A stretch of 64,000 nucleotides of DNA from Lolium rigidum (lineage: Eukaryota > Streptophyta > Magnoliopsida > Poales > Poaceae): the NCBI RefSeq assembly GCF_022539505.1, contig NW_025900013.1, forward strand, positions 1-64,000, written 5' to 3'. Below are positions 1 through 9,271 of the stretch, in pieces (the stretch's first letter is position 1; every line of letters starts with the position of its first letter). A program made the translations under genes and the position numbers. Below the pieces are notes generated by a model. That model saw nothing but the letters and a program-made list of their open reading frames with translations. It searched no databases and had not been told where the DNA came from.

Positions 1-725
1 ATTAATATATTTTCTTTATCGAAAAAAGAATGGGGACATTTGCTCCCAGGGCTTGGGACGAAAGACCTTTTCTCCTGATGAATACAACTTTTTTTCTCTC
101 TTTTGTTTTGATCGGCGACCGGTTAGTTTGGTTCAGTTTGGCTGAACCAGGAATATGACCTTGACTGCTGCGTGCTTCAGTCCGCTTCTTTTCTCCCCGT
201 CCCCTTTTCTTTAGTTAGTTTGGTTCGTGGCGCTGCAAGAAATGAAGGGGAGGAGGTTCAGGCTCGGCCCATTTGATTCTGATTTGGTACCAGTTAGTTG
301 TCACACTCGTTTGTTAGTAGTTAGTCATAAGATAGAATTTAGATTGTTAGCTACCAAAAACAGAAACTACTTTAGCTGGGGCATTCATCGAGTCAGCCAC
401 ATTTTTTTTTAACTAATATGATCTTCCGCGAAACTAATGCCTCATCAAAATTGCTCCTTTGGGCACTAAATTTGTTCCGTCGAGTTCCAAATTTGCCCTA
501 TCAGATTTCAAAGTTGCTCTACATGGTACAAAAATTGTGTCGTCCTCATTTTTTCTGGTGAAGAAACACAAAGTCCATGAATAGCTAGGGGGAACAAGGA
601 TGAGAGATTGAGAGCACGACGGACGAGGCGAGAAGCTAGTACCACCTCACGGTGGAGGCGAAAAACTAGCTGGAACCAACTATAATGTCAAGTAGGTAGC
701 TCAATATAGGAACGTTTGGAAGTTT
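1..725. other. AT-rich flank without recognisable gene
   Basis: I see no gene, tRNA or complete transposon here. The longest open frame, near 227-412, is short, has no recognisable motif and ends in a T-rich run. The sequence ends where the left arm of the large palindrome begins. Bases just before 726 have no counterpart beside the other arm, because a CACTA transposon abuts that arm. Confidence 0.6.
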
Positions 726-2072
726 GAAGCTACGCTATTTTTTGGTTAAATATTTATTATAATATTACCTCTGATAATCTTTCTACTAATCTTAAGTTCA
801 TAATGTATGATTGTTCATTTTATCACTAGTAGGATAGTCCCTGCTGCAAGTAGTATATCCATTTGTACCAGGAAAACTAATAATTGAGTCCATTCCATTT
901 CAGGCTAAATTTATTTGAAGATAATCTAAATCCGAATAGTCTCGATTATGTTTTTTGCTAGGATTTATTAGTATGATTTATTTCACCATAATATTTTGAA
1001 GATAATCTAAATTTGAATAGTCTTGATTGCCTTTGTTGCTAGGATTATTAGTAAGATTTTTTTAACTTAGTCCCATGTGATGTGGTATGAACTTAGTAAT
1101 TTTTTGGATAACTTGTCTCTTCTGACCAACTAATAGTCTGAATGTGCACGTTCTTCATTTATGCGACAGCAATCAGTTTATACCGTTTTCAGAATATTCA
1201 TTAAATTTCACATTAATCATGGTTTTTGTTTATCTATTCCTAATATTATATAAAACTATTTTCCTAATTATGGTTTTTGTTTATCTAAATATGTTCATTA
1301 TTTGTAAACATTTATAGCTCTGTATTTTTTTACACCGCTGGATTTACATCGTGATTCAAGTTGTCATCTCAGTTGCACATGGGTTGCAATAACGAGTTTA
1401 TAGTTGCGCATGAGTTGTATCTGAAATTTATTTAGATGTGCATAGGTAGCAACTGGTGTGATGTGGAGTTATTTAAATGATAATTAAGTTAATTATTTGT
1501 GGACTCGTAATTAATCGTGTGTGTTAGTAAATGTTTGACATCAAAAAATATCTTGAAGCTACAACGAAGCACTTCTCCTGATATTGTTTGGTAGTCACTT
1601 ATATTCCACTTCACAAGTTCTTGAACATTTTAACCCTCGAGAAATATCCAATCTTAAGAAATATCTCTTTTATAATTAATTTGACCAACAATCTTTGAGA
1701 GATCCCTTTGCACTTCCAAAAACTCTAAAATAAACATTCCTACAGCGATCCAATTGTCTTGAATGTTGATCAGACAAAAACTTATGTGATGACATGCATT
1801 GGGGGGAAAATATAATATTGTCGTACCAATAACCAAGGGTATATCAAGATCAATGGATTTCATTTATACATTAGGAACTTGGTAATACAAAATAAGAAGC
1901 GAGTCCCTTGAACAATCTTATTGTGACGAAAATGAAATACATTTTTTTGTCAATAAGTTGACAAATCAAAGAAAATAAATATGAAATGCCATAGTAATAT
2001 TTTAAACAACCAAAACATCCATGTGTGTGAACCAAGCACATCGATGACTCCCATGGACAGAATGGGTGCCGC

Positions 2073-2399
2073 TCAGGGGGTGCCAGCGGCCTTGGTGTAT
2101 TTCTCGGAAGTGGCCATGTCCTGGTCGGCTTCCTTCTTGAGTGCGGCGGCCTTTTCTGGCGAGGCAGTTTTGGCCTCCTTCAATTTATCGGTGGCAGCGG
2201 AAAAATACCAGACTGCCGCAGTTATGTTCTTGCAATAATCATTGCACTTTGGGGAGCATACATCCATACCTCCTTTGCACTCCCCGATGCATTGTTCCCA
2301 ACAGCCTTGAGCAGCGGCCACCGTTTGTGGCAACATCGGAGCCACCATGATGGCGAGAAGAAGTATCGCCAGAGTAGTATTCTTAACATTTGGCGCCAT
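2073..2399 (-). CDS. Small secreted six-cysteine peptide, left copy
   Basis: This encodes a predicted 108-residue secreted peptide. Residues 1-30 form a signal peptide (hydrophobic core ALLLAIMVAP-like, then an Ala-rich end before QGCW). The mature part has six cysteines at residues 33, 37, 41, 48, 52 and 56, spaced C-x3-C-x3-C-x6-C-x3-C-x3-C, followed by a Lys/Ala/Glu-rich helical tail. The paired CxxxC spacing recalls thionin-like or alpha-hairpinin-type plant defence peptides, but I cannot assign a family. The frame is open 82 codons further upstream. I chose the internal ATG at 2399 because a TATA box lies at 2501-2512, inside that extension. The copy at 3454-3780 differs at only a few residues (Gly versus Glu between cysteines 2 and 3). 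Confidence 0.75.
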   Translation of the reverse strand: MAPNVKNTTLAILLLAIMVAPMLPQTVAAAQGCWEQCIGECKGGMDVCSPKCNDYCKNITAAVWYFSAATDKLKEAKTASPEKAAALKKEADQDMATSEKYTKAAGTP

Positions 2400-2500
2400 C
2401 TTACCTAGGTTCTCAATGTTTCTTCCGCCTGGTAAGGGGGCTATTGTTGTTGAGGATGGGAGGCTTGTGGTGTGCAATGAGCGTTGTCCATCATTGGTTA

Positions 2501-2512
2501 TATTATATATAG
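2501..2512 (-). promoter_or_regulatory. TATA box of the left peptide gene
   Basis: The minus strand reads CTATATATAATA about 100 bp upstream of the ATG at 2399, leaving room for a short leader. The equivalent site in the other arm is at 3341-3350. Its position is the main reason for rejecting the longer upstream start. Confidence 0.6.
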
Positions 2513-2836
2513 AAATGCTTAGAGGAAGAAAGTGTGGCCGTGAGAGATCCATGGCAAGCCCCACGGTGCCAGTTTCATGCCTGATATCCTTAAAGCATGG
2601 ATAGCCATTCATTTCCTTATATTGACTAAACAATGTTGGTGCCATGTGTTGGGTTTGGAAGTACCTTGTTTTGTCAGGTTCATGGAAGCGAAGTTACCGA
2701 AATAGAAAAGGATGCTTAATCAGCAAAGACACACGAAAATAATACAAGTTATACGGTAGTTGGCATTTTTAGAAGTCTTCCATCCACCCTGACCCGACGG
2801 AGGTAGATAAACGGAACCAAACTGGTGGAACCAAAA

Positions 2837-3016
2837 TTGTGCGACCGAAACCAACATCATGTGGGACGGATACCTCTAATATATGTTCTTTTTTATTAAA
2901 TTGGGATCGGTGGTGTATATACATAATAAAACCGTGGCATCGTTCGCCTTGGAAAAAACACTCTATGTGAACTTAAAGGTGGATCATCGAAGAAAACCGT
3001 TCGTTCATAGAGTGTT
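2837..3016. other. Spacer between palindrome arms, with inner hairpin
   Basis: This 180-bp spacer separates the two arms. It contains a further inverted pair: AAAAAACACTCTATG at 2953-2967 faces CATAGAGTGTTTTTT at 3006-3020, which overlaps the start of the right arm. The structure is therefore a palindrome with a small hairpin at its centre. It lies upstream of both divergent genes. Confidence 0.7.
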
Positions 3017-3340
3017 TTTTTGGTTCCACCAGTTTGGTTCCGTTTATTTACCTCCGTCAGATCAGGGTGGATGGAAGACTTCTAAAAATGCCAACTACGT
3101 ATAACTTGTATTATTTTCTTGTGTCTTTGCTGATTAAGCATCCTTTTCTATTTCGGTAATTTCATTTCCACGAACCTGAAAAAACAAGGTACTTCCAAAC
3201 CCAACACATGGCACCAACATTGTTTAGTCAATACAAGGAAATGAATGGCTATCCATGCTTTGAGGATATCATGCATGAAACTGGCACCGTGGGGCTTGCC
3301 ATGGATCTCTCACGGCCACACTTTCTTCCCCTAAGCATTT

Positions 3341-3350
3341 CTATATATAA
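3341..3350 (+). promoter_or_regulatory. TATA box of the right peptide gene
   Basis: CTATATATAA lies 104 bp upstream of the ATG at 3454. It is matched by the equivalent site in the opposite arm (2501-2512). Confidence 0.6.
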
Positions 3351-3453
3351 TGTACCCAATGATGGACAACACTCATTGCACACCACAAGCCTCCCATCCT
3401 CAAAAACAAAAACCCCCATACCAGGTGGAAGAAACATTGAGAACCTAGGAAAG

Positions 3454-3780
3454 ATGGCGCCAAATGTTAAGAATACTACTCTGGCGATACTCCTTCTATC
3501 CATCATGGTGGCTCCGATGTTGCCACAAACGATGGCCGCTGCTCAAGGCTGTTGGGAACAATGCATCGAGGAGTGCAAAGGAGGTATGGATGTATGCTCC
3601 CCAAAGTGCAATGATTATTGCAAGAACATAACTGCGGCAGTCTGGTATTTTTCCGCTGCCACCGATAAATTGAAGGAGGCCAAAACTGCCTCGCCAGAAA
3701 AGGCCGCCGCCCTCAAGAAGGAAGCCGACCAGGACATGGCCACTTCCGAGAAATACACCAAGGCCGCTGGCACCCCCTGA
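3454..3780 (+). CDS. Small secreted six-cysteine peptide, right copy
   Basis: This is the second copy of the 108-residue secreted peptide: a signal peptide of about 30 residues, a six-Cys core (residues 33-56, C-x3-C-x3-C-x6-C-x3-C-x3-C), an N-glycosylation sequon (NIT, residues 58-60) and a Lys/Ala-rich C-terminal helix ending in AAGTP. It is open from ATG to TGA without damage. An in-frame upstream ATG at 3208 would add 82 residues, but that segment spans the TATA box at 3341-3350 and is unlikely to be translated. The gene diverges from its twin at 2073-2399. By family knowledge such peptides are usually extracellular defence or signalling peptides; a function here is inference only. Confidence 0.75.
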   Translation: MAPNVKNTTLAILLLSIMVAPMLPQTMAAAQGCWEQCIEECKGGMDVCSPKCNDYCKNITAAVWYFSAATDKLKEAKTASPEKAAALKKEADQDMATSEKYTKAAGTP

Positions 3781-5062
3781 GCGGCACTGATTCTATCCAT
3801 GGGAGTCATCGATGTGCTTGGTTCACACACATGGATATTTTGTTTGTTTAAAATATTATTATGGCATTTCATATTTATTTTCTTTGATTTGTCAACTTAT
3901 TGATAAAAAAGTATTTCATTTTTGTCACAATAAGCATGTTCAAGGGACTCGCTTCTCATTTTGTATTACCAAGTTCCTAATGTATAAATGAAATCCATTG
4001 ATCTCGATACACCCTTGGTTATTGGTACGACAATATTATTGTCCCCCAATGCATGTCATCACATATGTTCTTGTTTGATCAACATTCAAGACGATTGGAT
4101 CGTTGTAGGAATGTTTATTTTAGAGTTTTTGGAAGTGCAAAGGGATCTCTCAAAGATTGAACGGACAATATTGGTCAAGTTAATTATAAAAGAGATATTT
4201 CTTAAGATTGGATAGTTCTCGAGGGTTAAAATGTTCAAGAACTTGTGAAGTGGAATATAAGTGACTACCAAGCAGAAGTGCTTCGTTGTAGCTTCAAGAT
4301 ATTTTTTGATGTCAAACATTTACTAACACACGTGATAAATTATGAGTCCACAAACAATTAACTTAATTCTCATTTAAATAAGTCCACATGATACTAGTTG
4401 CTACCTATGCACATCTAAATAAATTTCAGATACAACTCATGCACAACTATAAAATCGTTATTGCAACCCATGTGCAACTGAGATGACAACTTGAATCAAG
4501 ATGTAAATCCAGCTATGTAAAAAAAACGACAGAGCTATAAATGTTTACAAATAATGAACAAAAACCATAATTAATGTCAAATTTAATGAATATTCTGAAA
4601 ACGGTATAAACTGATTGCTGTCGCATAAATGAAGAACATGCACATTCAGACTATTAGTTGGTCAGAAGAGACAAGTTATCCAAAAAATACTAAGTTCATA
4701 AACCACGCCAGATTGGACTAAGTTAAAAAAATCTTACTAATAATCCTAGCAACAAAGGCAATCAAGACTATTCAAATTTTGATTATCTTCAAAAATATTA
4801 TGCTGAAATAAATCATACTAATAAATCCTAGCAACAAACATAATCGAGACTATTCAGATTTAGATTATTTTCAAATAAATTTAGCCTGCAAAGGAATGGA
4901 CTCAACTATTAGTTTTCCTGGTACAAATGGATATACTACTTGCAGCAGGGACTATCCTACTAGTGATAAATGAACAATCATACATTATGGACTTAAGATT
5001 AGTAGCAAGATTATCAAAGATAATATTATAATAAATATTTAACCAAAAAATAGCGTAGCTTC

Positions 5063-5330
5063 CACTAGTAGAAAAATGGGCAACCGTACCAGTTCCAAAG
5101 GGGCTTTTGTACCGGTTAAGCAACCGGTACAAAAGATAGGTACAAAAGCCCCCCCCCCCTTTCGTACCGGTTCCTTACGAAACGGTATTAAAGGGCGTCC
5201 ACGTGGGAACCCAGGAGGGCGCAGGGCTAGGGAGATTTGGTACCGGTTTGTAATACGAACCGGTACCAAAGGTTGTCTGCCACGGCAGAGAAAATGCAGA
5301 AACCTCTGCCGCGGCAGAGAATTCAGGGTT
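5063..5330. repeat. CACTA terminus and subterminal repeats
   Basis: After the terminal CACTAGTAGAAAAA come several direct and inverted copies of TACCGGTT/AACCGGTA (about 5095, 5115, 5165, 5240 and 5260) and a run of about ten C at 5150-5160. By analogy with En/Spm these would be transposase-binding subterminal repeats. A palindromic pair CTGCCACGGCAGAG / CTCTGCCGCGGCAGAG follows near 5275-5320. Confidence 0.75.
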
Positions 5331-5629
5331 TAGGGTTTTAGGAGGGGTTTAGGGGTATCAGACCATTTCATATCACGTCGATGCGTCTGCTACGCGTTTG
5401 GGTTTATGTATTACATGAAGATAAAGGTGATGCATAGCAACTTGGTGCATATAATATAACACATGTAATTGCATAAGATCGCAAACTAAGTAGTATGCAT
5501 GAAGATCGATCTTCATGCATATATAGTGGTACTCTCTGAAGCATACTATCTATTACATGTAGCATAGTGGTACTCTTCGAGTCAAACTATATGTTACATG
5601 TACATCTTAATTCATAGTGGAACTATCCG

Positions 5630-7251
5630 AATGGCGGTATGATGTCCCGAAGGAAAAATCCCGCCAATTCATCGCCAATTGCTTTGAAGCGTTCCTCGAT
5701 TGAGATCCTGTTCCGCTTTCTTGCCATCTGTAAAAGAATGAGATACAAATGAATACATGAGCTATGTGTGTGTGTGTATATATATATATCAAATCACAAA
5801 CAAACAATAATTACTGAAACTATGCACAACTTATGTTAACAAAATAAATTTGTGAATATTTTTTCGTACCTCTTTATTTCTTTGATTATTCGTTCTCTCG
5901 GATGAACTCGCAAACGTAGTATCCACATAGATTAGTCCCCTCTGGTTGTTGCGGGCATTTCTGTACAAGAATATAATTCAATGAAACAATAATCAAGTAT
6001 GATAAAGGTGTGTGGACCTAGGTAGTACTACTTACTTTGGACACACGCCATGTCAGCTTCGGTTTCCATTCATGGGACCGATCTTCCTTGATGAACATTT
6101 CCCATACACTGTCCGACAAAAGAAAATGCATAAAAGAGTTATCAATTAGTTGATATCAGAAAATTACCGAAAAGACCGATAAGAATTAAAATTACTTTTT
6201 GAGCATAAAAAAACACGTCTTATATAGTATGGCCTCTTTGCTTTGTGAGTTAAAGACTTCAACCTCTCCTTCATACATTTTTATGACAATAAGAATAAAT
6301 TAAGTGGAACCTGCGCATATTTAAATATGCAGTGTCATATATATAAGTCATCAGTTAAAATTTGAACTTCTCGTGACCAAAATAGAATGTGTTATAAGAT
6401 AGTAACACTCACTTGAAGTTGTAAGGCCAAAGTATTATCCTTTTGTCACGTTGTCGCTTCAAAAACCTTAGCAAAGTCTCCGGTGTATCCCTGTTATAGA
6501 TGGGATCCTCTATGGTTTTTTCATGCATTCTATCCAGGTCAATGAACCCAATGTGCTTGATTTCATCCCTTTTGCATTCGAGCATCTTCGATATGCATAA
6601 TATAGCGCACAAAAGATTATAATTTGTAGACAATGAACAAGCTAAGCTAAAGTCTTCTCAAATTACATAAATAAATCACTTACAGTCAATAGCAACTGAT
6701 GATTGATTTGTCGAGGGCCCGGAGATTGTATAAGTGAAAGAGTTCGCCGAAGTCAACGCTCACATAGTATTCTTGGAAGAAGTGCTCTTCCTTAACTCAC
6801 ACCATGATAGACTCGATCCCTTTCTTTGTGGAAATACTATACCACGCATGCAAATTACGCATACTTGTTGGTAGCTTCCTGAGATTCTCGATCAAATATT
6901 TCTCTTGAACAAATTTATATTGTACTTCAGCGAAGGGGTAATCGGTGTCGAGAACTTTCAACGGCCTTCTCGTCAAACACCATGAGAGGGGGACCGATTG
7001 AACGGGTTGTTCTCTGAGCTGGTGCACTTGTTGTTTCCCTTTTTTCGCTGTGACACCCGATTGATTGCGTTTTTTCGCCTCCACCGTCTCGTCATACGAT
7101 CTTTCAATAGAACGCCTATAGTTAGATGGCGGCGATGGTACAGGGTCATATAGATTCTCAACGGTATGCACAACTTTCACCGGATCTAGTGTCTTCTCAA
7201 AAGGTATCTCTAGCGCTTTCTTAGCAAAAAAAGGATTTTAGCTGGGACTTT
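5630..7251 (-). pseudogene. CACTA accessory ORF, C-terminal part with C48 (Ulp1)-like peptidase motif
   Basis: This continues the reading of 15055-17033 after the element 1 insertion. Recognisable pieces, in transcript order, are: 6797-7190, a conserved region around LTRRPLKVL and LPTSMRNLHAWY; 6409-6600, ending LLRFLKRQRDKRIILWPYNFK; about 6030-6110; 5900-5945, carrying [10 protein letters not shown], whose cysteine matches the catalytic Cys context of Ulp1/C48 peptidases; and 5635-5725, MARKRNRISIEERF. Gaps between pieces look like short introns. Several frame changes and stops make it a likely pseudogene. The peptidase role is from family knowledge. Confidence 0.7.
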
Positions 7252-8415
7252 GTTGCCTGCCAAAACTCATCGGCGAGCAGTGGTTAAGCAACACAAAGAG
7301 CCGGGAGGCTCCCAAGGCCGCTTAGTGGACCCTGGCACCTCGCGTCATCCCACAAGTTTCCTGCACACGTCCTGGCGGTTGCAAGGGCGTGCCACCTGAC
7401 CTAGACCCGATCGTGGAAGGTGTTAGATTGCTTCGATTATGTTCCCGCATGGTAGACACGTAAACATTAAATACGAGCCCTATCGGCTCTCGGGTTGCTC
7501 CCGTGGATCGGCTCAATGAGCCGATCGCCCCATGGTTCACGTTGGATTTGCAATGACATGGGGATCCTGCTTGATCAAAACAAAGCTAAACCAATCTACG
7601 ACGAGTTTAGGGTTTTCACCGCATAACCGGAACGTCCTACGCGTAGTTGGGCCTAGCAGATACGAAAGATGATGAAAACTATCCCTAGAAGAGGCCTAAA
7701 AACCAACATTACGTCAATTCCGGGAACATCCCTTATAGGAACGGTAAACAACACCTAACGCACTACCGGATCATCCAACCCCAGCATAAGGCCTAATCAT
7801 GCAGATATTAAACTAATCCTTGAAGAACAAGGAGCAACTATAACAGATCGGATCTACTAAGCATCGAACAAGCAAGATGCTGCCCTTACACCCAGATAGG
7901 TGTAAGGGGCAGCTAGGTGTCGAGGGACGGCATTGCTAAGCAAATATGCATAAGAAAAGCATCAATGCAAGCCCCAAAACACCTAAGATAGGTAGTGCTA
8001 CTCTCCATCAACAACGCTTCAGCACGAGTAACACAAGGTAGACAAATAAACGTATACTGCCTAGATCGCAAGATGCGATCTAGGCAGCATGATGCTTACC
8101 CGGAAGAAACCCTCGAAACAAGGGGTGGCGATGCGCCTGGTTTGTGTTTGTTGTGAACGTGATTGTTGTTTATTTCATAAACCCTAGATACAAATTTATA
8201 GTCCAAGGGACTTTCCAATACAGGCGTGCACCTAACCGTGCACGGGCCAAACTCTACCTTTTAATTCTAAACACGATCTAATAAAATACAGATACACGGG
8301 CAATTTAGCCCAAACTCTCGTGCAAGGCCGCTTCAGAGATCCTCCACGCGTATATCTTTCAAGCCCATCTCACTTACGGCCTATCTCCTGATTTGGCCAA
8401 AATCTGGTGATAACA
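7252..8415 (-). repeat. Element 1 LTR (3' LTR in element orientation)
   Basis: It pairs with 13892-15054. On the minus strand it starts TGTTATCACC and ends GGCAACA. A TATA-like ACTATAAAT lies near 8193-8204. A perfect 14-bp stem with a 3-nt loop sits at 8057-8087, and a second hairpin (CCTTACACC...GGTGTAAGG) near 7885-7907. Confidence 0.9.
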
Positions 8416-8434
8416 CATGCCCCCCTGGTTTTGG
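8416..8434 (-). promoter_or_regulatory. Polypurine tract of element 1
   Basis: The minus strand reads CCAAAACCAGGGGGGCATG directly before the 3' LTR, the expected position for plus-strand DNA priming. The same sequence precedes the 3' LTR of element 2 (27382-27400). Confidence 0.85.
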
Positions 8435-8701
8435 TAATGATAATTTCAAACCCACTCTGTTTTTCCTTCGAAGGGTCATGTCGTGGCAGAGCAGAACCGC
8501 TGCAGAGTCTTTCACCATGTCTCCTCGCCTCCTCCGCTTCTCTGCGTGAATTGACAGATTCGGCATCATGTCCTCGATAACCGTCATGGCATTAAATCTC
8601 CACTATATCCCCTTTATTTATCTGTGCCGAACGGTTCGCCACTTCATCCCCTTGCTCTATTCTGTCTACCAGCACCCAAAAAACCCTCTTCCCCTGTAGC
8701 A

Positions 8702-9271
8702 ATGTCTTCCTCTTCTTCTATCTCCTCAGGCCTCTCCCTCCAATCTTCCTCCTCGAGCGAGCAGGAGTGGGACTTTGACCACATACCAGATGGCCCACCC
8801 GAAGCACTCGTCGGGTCAGATGGTGACTTACCTCTGACCGATGGGGAGGATGACCTCGAGTTCCTCATCCAAGGGGAGCTGAAGAGCGAGAGTGAAGACG
8901 ACCTCCACCCCTGGGCGAACCCCACCTCCTCCGACAAGGAGGAGGAAGAAGAAGAAGTAGAGGAGAAAGAGGAGGAGGATGATTCTTCCTCCTCCGCCGG
9001 GTACCCGCCGGCGAAGCGCTCCCGCGCGTGGGCGGACAGCGAGGACGATGATGATGACGAGGAAGGAGAGGAAGAGGAGGAGGATGATTCCTCCTCTTCT
9101 GCTGGGTACCCGCCGGCAAAGCGCTTCCGCGCTTGGGCGGACAGCGAGGATGATGATGACGACGAGGAAGAAGAGGCTCCGGCCGAGGGCTGGGGCAGCA
9201 GCGACGAGGAATTCTCCGGAAGTAGCGCCGACGGCAGCTCCAATGCCGACGATGAGGCCAGCGAGGATTAG
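8702..9271 (+). CDS. Acidic Ser/Glu-rich ORF antisense to element 1
   Basis: This is an intact 189-codon ORF running opposite to the element's own genes, between the protease gene and the 3' LTR. The product starts with a poly-Ser segment, then has SDGDLPLTDGEDDLEFL, long Glu/Asp blocks, and two copies of a module SSSSAGYPPAKR(S/F)RAWADSEDDDDD. The PPAKR basic patch resembles a nuclear localisation signal. A related ORF with the same order of motifs lies antisense in element 2 (26627-27130), which argues for a real gene rather than chance. Antisense extra ORFs are known in plant Gypsy elements such as maize Grande; I do not recognise this family or its function. I chose the ATG at 8702 by alignment with the element 2 copy; the frame is open 26 codons upstream. 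Confidence 0.6.
   Translation: MSSSSSISSGLSLQSSSSSEQEWDFDHIPDGPPEALVGSDGDLPLTDGEDDLEFLIQGELKSESEDDLHPWANPTSSDKEEEEEEVEEKEEEDDSSSSAGYPPAKRSRAWADSEDDDDDEEGEEEEEDDSSSSAGYPPAKRFRAWADSEDDDDDEEEEAPAEGWGSSDEEFSGSSADGSSNADDEASED
8979..9176 (+). repeat. 105-bp tandem duplication inside the antisense ORF
   Basis: The stretch starting ATGATTC at 8979 recurs at 9084, keeping the frame and duplicating the SSSSAGYPPAKR-acidic module. Element 2 carries a single module in the homologous ORF, so the duplication is specific to element 1 or its lineage. Confidence 0.8.

Larger units (their letters stand above)
726..2836. repeat. Left arm of a large inverted repeat
   Basis: Read as reverse complement, this stretch matches 3017-5062 over its whole length with scattered substitutions and small indels. 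It contains one copy of the secreted-peptide gene with its promoter and 3' flank. The left arm is slightly longer, partly because a block near 1215-1290 holds two copies of a TATGGTTTTTGTTTATCTA-type sequence where the right arm has one. The outer end at 726 pairs with 5062, the last base before the CACTA terminus. The inner ends are separated by about 180 bp. Confidence 0.9.
3017..5062. repeat. Right arm of a large inverted repeat
   Basis: This is the reverse-complement partner of 726-2836, carrying the plus-strand copy of the peptide gene. Matching continues up to ...TAGCTTC at 5062 and stops exactly at the CACTA terminus at 5063. The left arm therefore serves as a related site without the transposon. 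By eye the arms agree at well over 90% in the genic part and somewhat less in the AT-rich flanks. Confidence 0.9.

Noticed and set aside
2400..2645. 82-residue N-terminal extension of the left peptide gene (and 3208-3453 of the right)
   Set aside because: It spans the TATA box and has no signal-like or domain features; the internal ATG gives a clean signal peptide.
5768..5791. TG/TA microsatellite as a regulatory site
   Set aside because: Simple dinucleotide run inside a decayed transposon intron; nothing supports regulation.
8644..9243. Long minus-strand serine-rich frame opposite the acidic ORF
   Set aside because: It is the complement of GAG/GAC-rich codons of the acidic ORF; element 2 does not keep an equivalent frame with the same motifs.
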